Source of the DNA: Rotaria macrura
Taxonomy: Eukaryota > Rotifera > Eurotatoria > Philodinida > Philodinidae
NCBI GenBank assembly: GCA_900239685.1
Contig: OENT01000669.1
Coordinates: 1-64,000 of the forward strand
Reading direction: 5' to 3'
DNA length: 64,000 bases
The notes below the pieces were generated by a model. That model saw only the letters and a program-made list of their open reading frames with translations, had not been told where the DNA came from and did no database searches. A program made the translations under genes and the position numbers. Of this stretch, positions 30,517 to 41,511 are shown piece after piece (the first letter of the stretch is position 1; each line of letters begins with the position of its first letter).

Positions 30517-33500
30517 TTAAGATTGATGGCCAGTGCAGTTGTTTATTAAGGAGTATCTCTGTACTCGATTATTTAATAAATCTACAACGAACAGTTTGGT
30601 ATTATCTGGTGTCATTGCAAGTGCGAGGGCGCCCGACAACTGATTAGATAAACTTCCATAGCCATAAACAATGGTCGTGACATTCTGCGTTATTTGACTC
30701 CATTCAACAATGCTGTCGAAACCACCTAGGTAAATGTTACTTGCAGAATCTAATGTTATTGACACTGGAAAAATCCAGCTACCAGTCGACACCACCGTGA
30801 TGCCACTTGAAGAACCCGATGGCCACTTCTAAAAATGGTTTGTAATGAAATTTGCTCTTTTAGATACATTGGAGTGCCAAAAATTAGAACTAATTAACAT
30901 GATGCTCAATATTTTCAAAACCCACTGATACTTTTCAGCTTAGAAGTGAGCTTTAGTGAAATCTCTACTGTTAGTGTTATCAAGAATGACAAATGAATAT
31001 GTCATTAAAGAATCACGTCAAAATTGAGTATAAAACCTGAAATCCTTTCCTAAGAATCTGCTCTTCAGTTGTCACCTAGCAATTTGAGAATTTCTGAAGG
31101 TAAAAGTAGATATTGACACATGTGTACACACCTGAATTCGTGTATTGGCCGAATCAACTACAAAAAGATTGAATTGTGCATCTATTGCGAGACCCTGCGG
31201 TTCATTTAGTTGATTATCATCGCTACCCTGTCCGTTTCCACCTGCCACGATTTGCCCGCGCACAGCACCCGGAGCCCATTTAACAATTCGATTATTACCA
31301 GTATCCAATACGGAAACATTTGATAGACTGTCCACAGTAAAACCATCCCAAGTTGCAGCAAACTGGTTGAGTGCAGAGCCTGAACCGTATCCACCTGCAA
31401 CAACGGTTGCTGCACCTGTGCCTATGGTCCATTTCAAAACTCGATAGTTGTATCGGTCCGCAATGTAAAGTTGGTTTCCAGTTGAAATGAAAAACAGGGT
31501 ACCACTGATATTCATCTGATTTAGTCCACTGCCAGAACCGTTCAAGGGCCATATGGTTGAACCTAGAATATCGTTCGACAAAATTTTGATCGATCTTAAA
31601 GAAAGAGCATCTTGTTTTCGCAGATAAAATATAGCAGTGTGAGATGTTCATTGTGCTGTAGTGATTGTTTTTAATGACGAAAATCATTCACGCGATTTGT
31701 AAACAGGATTGCGCAAGCGTGATACTATGTGAAGAAACCCAAGTGAGAGTACTCGTCATGATAGTACTTAAGTCGGAATCATCATAGAAAATACCCAGAG
31801 TACTCATGAGTACTACTGGATCTGCTTTTTTTCAAATAATAATAGTACAATTTTGGGATACTCTACTAACTTTGTGAAACACGACTTAAAAAGGGTGTTG
31901 AACAGTTTATGATAGAAATTTTGAAGTCTCCATAGACATGACAGATATTTTTATAAATTAATTAATGAGTTAATTAACTGTTGTAGTCTGAGTCATCACG
32001 AAAAACACGATTTCCATTTGCAGTTAACAACTAATCCTGCTTCTGAGTGTGTCTCTATAATGGTGTACATGTTTTACCTTAATTCGTTAGTTTTCCGTAA
32101 ACGGTGACTACGGCAGTACTACATTAAGTACTCTTAATATTGTCCATGAATAAAAATTCGAAAAATACACATTGGACCACATGAGCGAGTGAGTACTCTA
32201 GCCCTACTATTACATATAAAATTCCTTAAGTACTCCTCGAGTGGTTTTCGTACTCATGCTGGCTAGTCATATTCACTGGATTAGTAGCTAAACCAGGGTA
32301 AACATTTAACGCTAACATTCAATGAAACAGTTAAACAATAGATATGTCGGAGCAGAGATGGGCAAGTCAGGGTTTTTTCCACCCAAGTCAAGTCAAATCA
32401 TTCTTCAAAAGCAGAACCGTTGAAGTCGGTCAAGTCTTCAAGTCGTTGAAAACTAGTTCAAGTCAAGTCAAGATCCATCAAAAATGACTTGACTTACCCA
32501 TCTCTTTGTTGGGGTGCAGATTAAAATTTAGTTCAGCTTAAAATCGTCCTGGCTCAGATTGAAGTTCTGATTTGAACATGGAAAAATGACTATTTTAATC
32601 TGAACTGTTCACAGTGGACTAGTTCAAATTAAATAGTGCTAAATAAGAGCACTATATAACTGCTTGTGCACAAAAGAATACAATGCTTTATGGAGAAAGT
32701 GTCTCGTATTAGGCACTAGATAGTGCAGATCCCCTATTTTTATGTCTTCCGATTCTTGTACGTATTATGGTTATTTTCATTTCTGATTTCTCCTATCTTT
32801 TCATCGTTGTAGTATCATATATTTTTGAAGTTATTCATTAGTATCAATTGCATATTTTAGTTCTTTTCCATTGACAAGTGGTCTATTTTTCTTTGTTTTC
32901 TCATCGCTAGGTCTAGATCACCCTTCGGACATTTCCCCGACATATGCAACTCACTAACCAATATACAATGTAACTTTCATTAATAAACAGTATGATTTTA
33001 AAACTTTCATCTTCAGTCAATCGTCAATCGCCGACCTAGATTGAGTCGTCTTTCACTTGCGAATAGTTCTCAGAAGTAATTTAATTACACTAACCATAAC
33101 ATCTGCAACATCGACAATGTACTAAATACTCTACACGAATGCACGTAAATGTGCACATGGAAGTACTCAATCCAAAAGAAATTTGATCCTCATCGAAGTA
33201 CACCAATAAGTGATAAACCTATTGAATATCACAGTGAGAACAGGTTGAAATGTAAAAACGTTTAGACGACTCCTATTCTTTTCATTTTCTTGCATTGATT
33301 TTGTCGTTGGTTCCGATAAGTTTCATACATTCCTATTGATAACCTTTTTCTAGATGAAATACATCGGATATAATTAAAATATCCTACTCCATTTCGATCT
33401 GAATTACTTCAAATCAACATATTTTAATCTGAGTTAGTCTACTGTGAACAGTTCAAACAAAAATTTTAATTTGTCCTAGTTCATATCAAAACTTGAATCT

Positions 33501-36064
33501 GAACTAGGATAACTTTAAATTTGACTGAATTTCAATGGATGACACAAAATAAATGACCTATTTTTGGATCAATCCAAGTATATACGCCTTATCCCTTTTT
33601 TTCCCTATTCTTCTATTATATTTGCACTTTTGAAGAGTTATACAACTACAGAATATCAAGTCTTTAAGTGTTTATTTTAGACTAGCTTTTAAAATATAAT
33701 TCGAACATCTGTGAAAAGTGGTACTTCGGATTCCGATTGTGGTTAATGGAAGGTCATCGTGTTAGATTACTAAATAAATATGAAAACTAGTTCAGGATCA
33801 TACAACTGCATGATGGAAACATTTATATAAAACAACAGACACAAATGATTTGAAAACATTGATTAGTAGATCCCGCATTATACGAACAAATAACCTCATA
33901 CAAAATATAAAACAAAGATTTTATTACAAAAGTCCAGTAAATGCAAGAGGATTATCGAAATAACCTAGGGCTTCCAGTGGAGTAATGTTTCATGTAGTTC
34001 AAAACGATCTTCTTTTATATGCTTATCATGTTACAACTCAGTCGAATCTTTAGGATAAACAGAAACAACGAAAAATATCGTTTCCAGATTGAGCACGAAC
34101 ATCATGAAGAAAAAAGGATGATTATCGAATTCTATTTATTTATGAAAACTATTGTGGCCTGCACAATATATTCAATCATCAGAATGACTGTGCCTATGCT
34201 TTGAGTCGACGAGAAGCAGATAAACAGAAAAGTAAGACCAATACCCTAATCTCCTAAAAGAATTATTCTACGAAGTGATGTATCTAAAAATGTTGTTACA
34301 ACCCTCATCATATTTATGCTTGGTCAAACTTTAGAGGACACAAATTATATTGAAGCTGTTCATGTGCATTCATTAGTTGAAGATCGCTGCCTAATAAGTA
34401 ATGACTTCATTTATCAACAATATAACGCAACATCAGACACATATAAAGATTTGCTAACGTCGATTAAGAACAATTTCACACGATTCATCGACGAAAACAA
34501 ACGGGCGCCTAATAGGCCTTACTTCAACGTTCTGAATTATCGTGTGTGAGACAATAGCAGTCATGATATGCACTGCGAAAAAGTTAACAATTATATTTCA
34601 TGAATTGAAGAAATAAAACAAGATATAAGTCATGTACTACTAAATGGTAACGTGCTCAGTGTCAAAAGTTGGTGTAGTGGCAATTTGTCAATTTTCAAAA
34701 ACAAAAGTACCTAAACTAAATAAATCTTTTAGTGCAAGATGTAAAGCTAACTGTGTCACATTTATTGACATATTTTGATTTTAGACAAAGCATATTACAT
34801 GAGTGTAGTTTCTATCATAGGCAAAAGTGAACCTTTCACGATGAACCACCCGTTACTCTAAACTCCAGTAGATCCCTGTATTCAGTTTAAGTTTAATATA
34901 TTAAGCTTAGTCTTGTTGTTGGCAAAAATAGTTCAATGATATCACTGTACTAATAAATGTCGCAGTACACAATATTGACTATTGGTTAATTTTGGTGAGA
35001 GTTTATTTGATATTGCAAATATCTGAATGGTTTCACTCACCTTGCTTTGCACCCAGACTCCAAAACTGTATTCGATTGTTCCCGCTATCTGAGACGTAAA
35101 CATCACCAGTTGGAGACACTGCAATGCCCATCGGATAATTCAATTGATTGGCAGCTGATCCTGATCCGTTGCCTCCTGCGACTGTCACCCCATTCGAATC
35201 CCAAACAGAACATCCATGTGCACTGCTCGTAGAGGCTAAAACAATATGTTGACTGCCGCCAGTGTTATTCTACTTTTTTATACTATCAGTAAATTTATGT
35301 AAGCCACGGCCGACAATACCAGTAGTGTCAAACTTGAAACTTGAATTCAACCGAGTTTTCAAGTTTCAAGCGACTTTTAAACTTTAAACTCTCAGAGCAC
35401 ACGCATTATAAGTTCTTCCGTGACATCGATATTGAGAGAGGCGTAGTCTGATCCATTTTGTGACTTTAACCTTAAAAGTTCATTTGACTTTGAAGACTTG
35501 AAAATTCACGTCTGAGAACTAACTAGAAACTTGAAAACTTAATTAAATTTCAAGTTTCAAGTTTTCCATATATGGCCACGGATGAGGGTAGATTAGAGAA
35601 AGTAGTCTTTTCAGAGTCTGATAAAAACAGATCAATGAAAATATCTAATTTTTACTAAAGAAGCAAAGTTTTGGAAAACAATAATTAATTTCAGCAGTAG
35701 TTTTTCAGACAGCTTTTGTTAAGAAACTTCGACTAACCAATTAGCTATTGTTAATGAAAGAATCGTGCAATAAAAATCGTAATCTACAGCGTATGACTCA
35801 TACCATGAGATTCCATGCATTAGATACACTTACTCGGTGTTGTTGTTGGCTTTGTTGTTTGCATTGTTGTTGTTAGTTTTGTTGTTGTTGGCTTTGTTGT
35901 TGTTGGCTATGTTGTTTGCATTGTTGTTGTTGGCTTTGTTGTTGTTTGCATTGTTGTTGTTAGTTTTGTTGTTGTTGGCTTTGTTGTTGTTGGCTTTGTT
36001 GTTGTTGGCTTTGTTGTTGTTCGTATTGTTGTTGTTGACGTTATTGTCGGTGTTATTGCCGTTT
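30517..36064 (-). CDS. NHL-repeat protein with Thr/Pro-rich linker (5' partial; at least four exons)
   Basis: Exons on the minus strand: 36,064-35,834 (linker), 35,235-35,041, 31,610-31,132 and 30,828-30,517. Introns use GTAAGTG...TTTTAG, GTGAGTG...ACAAG and GTGTGT...TTTTTAG and keep phase throughout. The linker reads TTTKPTTTKP repeats; the exons then carry NHL/beta-propeller blades with VTVAGGNGSGSAANQLNYP, YVSDSGNNRIQFW, VVAGGYGSGSALNQ, LDTGNNRIVKW and FVVDSANTRIQ. A TAA at 30,517 ends the protein. Proteins of this kind are abundant in bdelloids and are probably extracellular binding modules. The 3.4-kb intron 31,611-35,040 is full of inverted-repeat elements and its acceptor is weak, so the gene might be two genes or broken. 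The first exon(s) with signal or membrane anchor were not identified. Confidence 0.65.
31740..32276. mobile_element. AGTACTC-rich inverted-repeat element in the NHL intron
   Basis: GAGAGTACTCGTCATGATAG, TACTTAAGTCGGAAT and GAGTACTCATGAGTAC on the left are matched by GAGTGAGTACTCTAG, CCTTAAGTACTCCTCGAG and CGTACTCATGCTGGC on the right in inverted orientation. The copies are considerably eroded. No ORF. Confidence 0.45.
32354..32505. mobile_element. 152-bp MITE with AGAGATGGG(C/T)AAGTCA ends
   Basis: The left end AGAGATGGGCAAGTCA and the right end TGACTTGACTTACCCATCTCT are inverted copies. The interior is a CAAGTC-rich sequence (AAGTCAAGTCAAATC, TCAAGTCTTCAAGTC). No ORF, and no clear TSD. Confidence 0.75.
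32520..33536. mobile_element. 1.0-kb element with ~120-bp terminal inverted repeats
   Basis: The left arm holds ATTAAAATTTAGTTCAG, CCTGGCTCAGATTGAAGTT and TCTGAACTGTTCACAGTGG. The right arm, reverse-complemented, holds ATTGAAATTCAGTCAAA, CCTAGTTCAGATTCAAG and TTGAACTGTTCACAGTAG, in the same order. No transposase frame inside. It abuts the MITE at 32,354-32,505 within the long NHL intron. Confidence 0.65.
34316..34549 (+). CDS. Unrecognised short ORF within the NHL intron
   Basis: A 77-codon plus-strand frame with normal protein composition (DTNYIEAVHVHSLVEDRC; DTYKDLLTSIKNNFTRFID; APNRPYFNVLNYRV), more convincing than chance but without a known domain. A preceding frame (34,019-34,204) ends about 110 bases upstream. 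Possibly a relic of an inserted gene. Antisense to the NHL gene. Confidence 0.3.
   Translation: MLGQTLEDTNYIEAVHVHSLVEDRCLISNDFIYQQYNATSDTYKDLLTSIKNNFTRFIDENKRAPNRPYFNVLNYRV
35310..35574. mobile_element. MITE with CAAACTTGAAACTTG arms and GCCACGG duplication
   Basis: The left CAGTAGTGTCAAACTTGAAA with GAGTTTTCAAGTTTCAAG and the right TTTCAAGTTTCAAGTTTTCC form inverted arms around a 150-base centre. GCCACGG is found on both sides (35,303-35,309 and 35,575-35,581). The terminus CAGTAGTGTCAAAC resembles hAT ends, although the outermost bases of the two arms do not match well. It lies in the intron between the linker exon and the first NHL exon. Confidence 0.5.
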
Positions 36065-38224
36065 CTATAATGAAACATTTCACGATTCATCATAGTTATT
36101 CGTTAAACTATCAGCTACCTAAAGTTAAGTGGTCGAAACATGAAATAATCTGTTTTGAAATAGTGGTGATTAACAAGTATGAAAATTCCTACTCTTTTAA
36201 AACAAAGATACCTTATGAAAACATTTAGTGTTTTAGAGTAGATACTGAGCCTGTTTAGATTTCATTCATTTATTAATAAACCGTTCAAAAGTTCTATTTC
36301 ACTTACAGAACCATCGCAGGCGAACAAGGAATAGAGAAAGACGACCGTCTTGACTGGTCCATAATATCCAGAATACCCGACAGGTCTTGTCTAAAAACAG
36401 TCTTATATATCCCTCATGACTAGTCATTCCTCGAAAAGATGCCCTCAAGCCACATTTGACTAGTTCAGACTGTCTTTGAATCTAGTCGTATTTAGTTCGT
36501 CTTGTCCTTCAACCCAGTCCAGAATATTCGGAGGATTAAAAGGAGATGGCGAAAGGTTGATTCTAACATCCAACCAAACAGTAAAACAAAACTGAGAAAT
36601 GTTACGACGTCCTGCTAGGGTATTGAGATCGACTGACGTCAACTTATGTAGTCTAGAACACAAATTGACTCTCGTCTATTTACCAGAAACCTACCCGGAA
36701 ATGTCATCTGTACACATCAAGACTAGTGCTTCTCTACAAAGTTCATTACTCGTATAGGCCTATACTATTGCGGAAAGACGTAAACAACCTTGTTTATTTT
36801 TGCTCAATTTCACTACTGATTGGCTTAAATTGATGAATAATGAAAAAGACGAGATAATGAAGCTAAATAAAAACCTTGTTTCATTTCTGTGTTTATTAAA
36901 ATATTTGAAGATTATTATATGCATAAAATTAAAAAAGACTTAAATTAACTTTAATCTTCTTATATCCTGATTTTATGTTATTTTAGCATAAGTTCTGATA
37001 ATTTTAAATATGCGAATAATCGAGATTAAGCTAAGCGAATCTGATGTTTGGTTCGATATATATTCGTTTAGATTGAGAAACCCACTAAGCTGTAATATAT
37101 CAAAAAATTAATTCTGTTATTTATGGATAGTTTTTATTGTGTTCATCAAATATTTACTATCTTTAATACAACTAATTATTGGTGTTTGATGATAAACAAA
37201 ATATATTCCGAAAAAACTTAAAATTTTAGAATTCATTTCATTTATTGGTTTTTCAATAAAGTCATATTCTATAAAACAAAAATTTTATTCATATCAATGT
37301 TTGAAGAGTTGTAAGCAATTAAATAAAATTTCAGAATCGTTGTGAAAACTTGGACGATGGCATGCCGATTATGTGTCTTAATGGTTAAAACGATGAATAA
37401 GTGTTACATTGTGCGGGTATTTGAATTTCGCGTTCATACTAATATAGTTCTATTTAGACTAGTATGAGACAGCCCATGACATATGGATCCATTTTCCAGA
37501 TCTATATCCTTATCTCTCGTCTCAGCTAGCCTTTGTCTCAAATGTCCTCCACTATGATTCTTCCGAACGCCTATATCATACTTTTTTATTGATTTAAAAC
37601 TTCAAAGTCATGGTCAGCAATGATTACGTGTCCAGTGAGCGGTATTTCATTAAGTTTTCGGTTTAGATTGATGCCGACTAGATTCTAATGTTAACCTATG
37701 TTACATATGAGGATACCTAATAGGATCCTTCGGTTTATTAGTTTTATGATCCAAAATCAACCAGTTAAATGATTGCTTCAGCCTTAAAGTGGTGGATCTT
37801 GTTTAGAAGAAAGTAATTGAATGTTTTCTTTCATCGAGATTCTCCTGAATGAAGTCATGAATATTGGTTCTTTATGTTAAAATTGTTCCTAAGCGAAGAA
37901 TATTTCACTAAAGTAACACTATGAACCCTGCTTGGCTATGTACGATAAAGACTTCTAAATAAATCAACAAGACCACAACCACAACCATAATCATAATATT
38001 CTCATTTTTTTCCTCATATGTTGCAGCAATGTAAGGTGATGGATTTTTGGGGTTTCTTGGAAATTCGATTATACACCGAGATCATAGTCATTGAAGATAT
38101 AGGTTATAAAGAGAGAAAGGGGGATTGTATCTGGTAGGATACCATATATGAGAGGACTAAACAGCAGGGGTGTAGGTGTTAGATATTTTAGGTGGATATG
38201 CGTACGAAGTATACGAGATGTGCG
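36065..38224. other. Low-GC stretch upstream of the NHL linker exon
   Basis: A minus-strand candidate exon (about 36,409-36,318; acceptor CTGTTTTTAG, donor TCTGTAAGTG) reads GYSGYYGPVKTVVFLYS but cannot be joined in phase to the linker exon, so it is left open. 36,700-38,220 is very AT-rich and has no recognisable gene or repeat. Confidence 0.4.
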
Positions 38225-38465
38225 TGGTATAGGAGGTCTTGCCCAAAGTATTCAGTGACTCACTTTGTCATCCACGCATCCATATGCCGCGCTATAAAGT
38301 GAAGGCCTTCCGCGACACCAGCCTGTAGTGCTGCTCTGTCCTCTCCTTGTTAGAATTTTTTGCTGCATCCACACATGGCAGGCAGTACGCGCAAATGGAT
38401 TAGCAGAAGAGTCCCACACTGCTGGCGTGCGCAAAATTATCATATTGATTGTATTGCAGAGCTCA
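38225..38465 (-). other. GC-richer island with an unassigned minus-strand frame
   Basis: This segment is visibly richer in GC than its surroundings and has a minus-strand frame of over 70 codons (38,443-38,252 plus upstream codons), including Cys, Trp and Arg-rich sequence (ACHVWMQQKILTRRGQ; YGCVDDKVSH). No domain is recognised and no splice sites link it to the signal-peptide exons at 39.6-39.7 kb. It may be a foreign or relic coding fragment. Confidence 0.35.
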
Positions 38466-38519
38466 AATGCCTCTTACAATGCTATACCTTCCATACCACA
38501 CTGAAATGAAACGGTCACA

Positions 38520-38790
38520 TTACCGAACCTCAGAGGACTCACTCTGTAAAGGAAAAAAGGTTCCGTACCATATACGAAACATTTACAGGTTTCAAGTTTT
38601 GTAACGAGCCCTGAACCTTTTTAGTTTGCGCAACAAACTCTAAAGATCTCTACCGAACATTTGAAAAAGACTTTTAGATTGACGATAATCATTTTGAAAG
38701 GATCAAAGATTTTCGCAAAACCCTTTCGAGGTTTTCCGAATCATCGCAAAAGAGAGGTTCGATATGATACGTATGTTTTTAAAAACTCTA
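38520..38790. repeat. Eroded MITE of the GGTTCC/GAACC type
   Basis: CACTCTGTAAAGGAAAAAAGG, GGTTCCGTACC, CCTGAACCTTTTTAG and AAAACCCTTTCGAGGTTTTCC repeat the vocabulary of the two CACTCTAAAA MITEs at 20-21 kb. The right terminus is not clear. Confidence 0.4.
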
Positions 38791-39395
38791 TACATATCCC
38801 CTTCCCCATGAGCCCTGCCTCCAACCACTCCCTAGCAACCTGATCATCCATCTACATACCCTTTTTCTCCTTTATCTATTACCCTGATGCATAATCGGAT
38901 TTTCAAGTAAGTCGTATAATGCATCATATAAGCAGTGTGCACTCGTTCATGCTACATAGCTGAATACTCGTTACCTTTGATAGGACTCCTTGTTGTAAGT
39001 GTCTTAAGGATTAAATGGTGTGTATCATCCCTGAAATTTAAATCGAAGGGATCTTAATTTGGATAAATTTCATGCATTTTTACAGAAGAAAAACTATTTT
39101 CATTATGCATGTTCGATCGCTTGTGAAAGAAAAGTCCGCTTATTTAGTCATTTTATTGGTCTCTTGAGTTTGATATTGTTGTTACTCATCTAACAAAAGC
39201 CTTATTTTTAGACAATAAGGACGATGATTATAAATGCGTGAGATCGCTGTTTTCTAAAGGAATACATCAATCCGTTATTATTATTTCATACTCTCAACTG
39301 AGCTACTTAAAAGCTAAAACATTTTTTTTCGTGTTCGAAAACAAGTAGAGTAGAATTTTAATAATGGTGATGCTCAGAAGCAACCATTTTAGGTT

Positions 39396-39722
39396 TCATG
39401 AGGGGGGAAGCGTTCTGCTTGTTTCATAGAATAATTCTTCAGCAGAAAATCTGTTATAGGAACAGATTTTTCTCCTAACAGTAACTATATAGTGTTGTCC
39501 AAACAGAATTGTCAGGAAGCAAGACAGAGTTTGTATTGGAATTGTGATCAAAATAATAATTTTCTTATTGCAAGCTAAACATCAATATTCCGTCGTTCAA
39601 CTGATGAATCTGTTTACCTGAGACAATGACAACCAGTCTGCAAAATAAAAGAGAATTTTGGTCAAAAATTTGGTTTCACAGATTTAAGTAACTCACAGTA
39701 AGACAGCTATTACAGTCCACAT
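39396..39722 (-). CDS. Signal-peptide exons of a putative secreted protein
   Basis: On the minus strand an ATG at 39,722 begins MWTVIAVL, with a donor GTGAGT after 39,697. A TTTTGCAG acceptor leads into exon 39,637-39,618, which continues in phase as LLVVIVS and ends at a GTAAAC donor. Together they give a classic secretory signal peptide split by a 59-bp intron. An acceptor GATGTTTAG (to about 39,587) would continue in phase for about 64 codons to a TGA near 39,396, but that part is hydrophobic and unconvincing; the true third exon may lie elsewhere. Exons of 26 and 20 bases are unusually small. Call based on splice logic only. Confidence 0.35.
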
Positions 39723-40264
39723 GTTGATTCTAGTACCCGACTTTGATTAATGGAGAAAATGTATTGAGGTGACCATTTTATAGTTCCTACTGAGTTGTAT
39801 TTATGTGAAAAAAAAAATTATTTCATTTTCTTAGACGTCATTCAAACTTATATAATGAATCATTAAAGTGGAGGGGCGACACTGCTGTTCGGCGAAAAAT
39901 AAGCTATTCAACTTCTTGTTTTTCTGTGTATTTCATGGCATGTTACAGATTGACATAATGAGATTCCTGTGTTTATGCGTGCTATTGATGTAATGAATGG
40001 ATTTCATGAATAGCACACCAGCGGCACAATGGATGATTTCGAAACTAAAGCGAATGTTGACTGTAACCCATGTAGTCGATTACCGATATAATAGATGCAA
40101 TTACATTATCAAGCAGCTTATTTCATGCAATTTGATGCATTATTTCAGCGATAATACAGTGCGATGCAAGAAATAGGTTGCATTATGATGCAATTGCGTC
40201 GATTATTTCGACGATCGGCCAGATGGCAAGTATCTTTTACTTCCTTTTAACTGCGACAGAATAA
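39723..40264. other. Stretch with TGCAAT/TGATGCA motifs
   Basis: Around 40,090-40,200 GATGCAATTACATTAT, TTTGATGCATTATTTC and TTATGATGCAATTGCG form loose direct and inverted repeats. Otherwise nothing was recognised. It may include the promoter of the minus-strand gene starting at 39,722. Confidence 0.35.
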
Positions 40265-40336
40265 AGGGTATGGGTGTAGGTATTATGTTCCTCATTCATC
40301 AAGACCCACACCCACACCCACCCACACCCACACCCA
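40265..40336. repeat. Telomere-like foldback (72 bp)
   Basis: G-arm GGGTATGGGTGTAGG (40,266-40,280), a 22-base AT-rich spacer, then C-arm ACCCACACCCACACCCACCC and further CACACCC units to 40,335. The best preserved C-arm in the window and the shortest complete copy. It abuts the CCGATT repeat on the right. No TSD recognised. Confidence 0.8.
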
Positions 40337-40452
40337 TTACCGATTCTGATCGATTTCGATTCCGATTCCGATTCTGACAGATTCCGATTCTAACCGATTC
40401 CGATCGATTCTAGAATCGGAATCGGTTGGGATCGGAATCGGTGCATCCCTAT
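40337..40452. repeat. CCGATT/GATTCCGATT repeat with GGGATGCACCGATT end
   Basis: A tandem hexamer-based array (CGATTCCGATTCCGATTC, GACAGATTCCGATTC) folds back at CGATTCTAGAATCG into GGAATCGGTTGGGATCGG, ending CGGTGCATCCCT. Read from the right the terminus is AGGGATGCACCGATTCCG, close to common hAT MITE ends. The left end appears lost at the telomere-like block. Confidence 0.6.
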
Positions 40453-40819
40453 AAATATATTCTGTAAGATTATTCCCAAGAGCAGTATATTGGTTACTAC
40501 GGAGAGTAGCTCACGTAATAACCAAATTCTAACCGTACTATTTAATAGGTCTATTGCGAATTTGTTGCAACAATCACCAGAAGAATATTTCATATGAAAT
40601 CATGTAGATAATACTTTCAGAAACAGTAATAAATCATTAAATTCGCTAAATACTTATATGAAAGACGCTATAATAAGATCCAAAATTATATCGATGAAAT
40701 GATTGCAAACTATTTATAAGCTTCGTAAAAAGTTAGATACAAAAATCGCACCCCAATGTGCGTGATAAGAATTTTTTCATTCTTACATCAGTTATGTAAC
40801 AGTATAACCATTCAGACGT

Positions 40820-41250
40820 CTAAAAGAGACGATTAGTTTTCATGTATGGATAAATTATTCGTTTGAGTTCATCAAGGATATTTTGCTGATTATTGTTAGA
40901 GAAATTTTTAAGAAAAAGATTCCGTAAGTGAACAACATAGTCAATATACAAAGTCCTGAGTATTGGATAACGGATTATTGTGAGAGAAACGTGGGTGAAT
41001 CGGTGATGAATATCTGTTGCACGAAAAAATCTTATGTATCCTAAGCATAAAACTTGATGCTGTAAAATGTTTTTGAAGAAATTCATGCGTTGATATTCAA
41101 TCGAGTGGTGGTACGGGAAACATGACTTTATTAGCTTGCTGTTAGTGTCCCGTGACAAACAACCATTTTCAACTATGAGAAAAGCAGCGCTTAAAAGTAA
41201 CAATAATACAAGACTAAACCGATCTATACTTATAAAGAATCGTGTGTAAT
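40820..41250 (-). CDS. Hypothetical secreted or signal-anchored protein
   Basis: The minus-strand frame is open from upstream of 41,203 to a stop at 40,820. Reading it upstream gives a basic segment (DRF) followed by SLVLLLLLLSAAFLIVENGC, a strong signal peptide or signal anchor, then about 115 residues rich in His, Arg and Leu (YHHSIEYQRMNFFKNIL; FTHVSLTIIRYP; NNNQQNILDELKRI). No ATG was found in the open part, so an upstream exon must supply the start; the 127-residue form starts at TTG. It lies 80 bases downstream of another minus-strand fragment (41,511-41,329) and of the GalNAc-transferase pseudogene. No family recognised. Confidence 0.4.
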
Positions 41251-41328
41251 AGCAAAATTTACAAAATTTTATTTAAGACACTCTTCATGAACATAATACG
41301 GATGAGTATTAAATTCATTTTTGAGGTA

Positions 41329-41511
41329 TTAATGTAAGTGAATGAACTGCAAGGAAGGTGAAAATTCTTCTAAATCTCGAATTTCTATTACATCACCTGG
41401 CGTGTGACTATTCAATCTACATCGATATAGAAATGAAAATTCAACATCCGGGGAGATTAGAACAGATGAACTAATGCATTTGAGTTCTCTCGTGACAAAA
41501 ATATTGTTTAC
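41329..41511 (-). pseudogene. Protein-like fragment downstream of the GalNAc-transferase relic
   Basis: Sixty open codons with convincing protein character: VNNIFVTRELKCISSS, then ISPDVEFSFLYRCRL and TPGDVIEIRDLEEFSPSL, ending at TAA. It uses a different frame from the glycosyltransferase part immediately upstream, so it is either a frameshifted continuation or a separate relic. No domain was recognised. Confidence 0.35.

Noticed and set aside
35830-36093. Asn-rich 87-codon ORF as a gene
   Set aside because: The alternative Thr/Lys/Pro frame splices in phase into NHL exons; the Asn frame does not.
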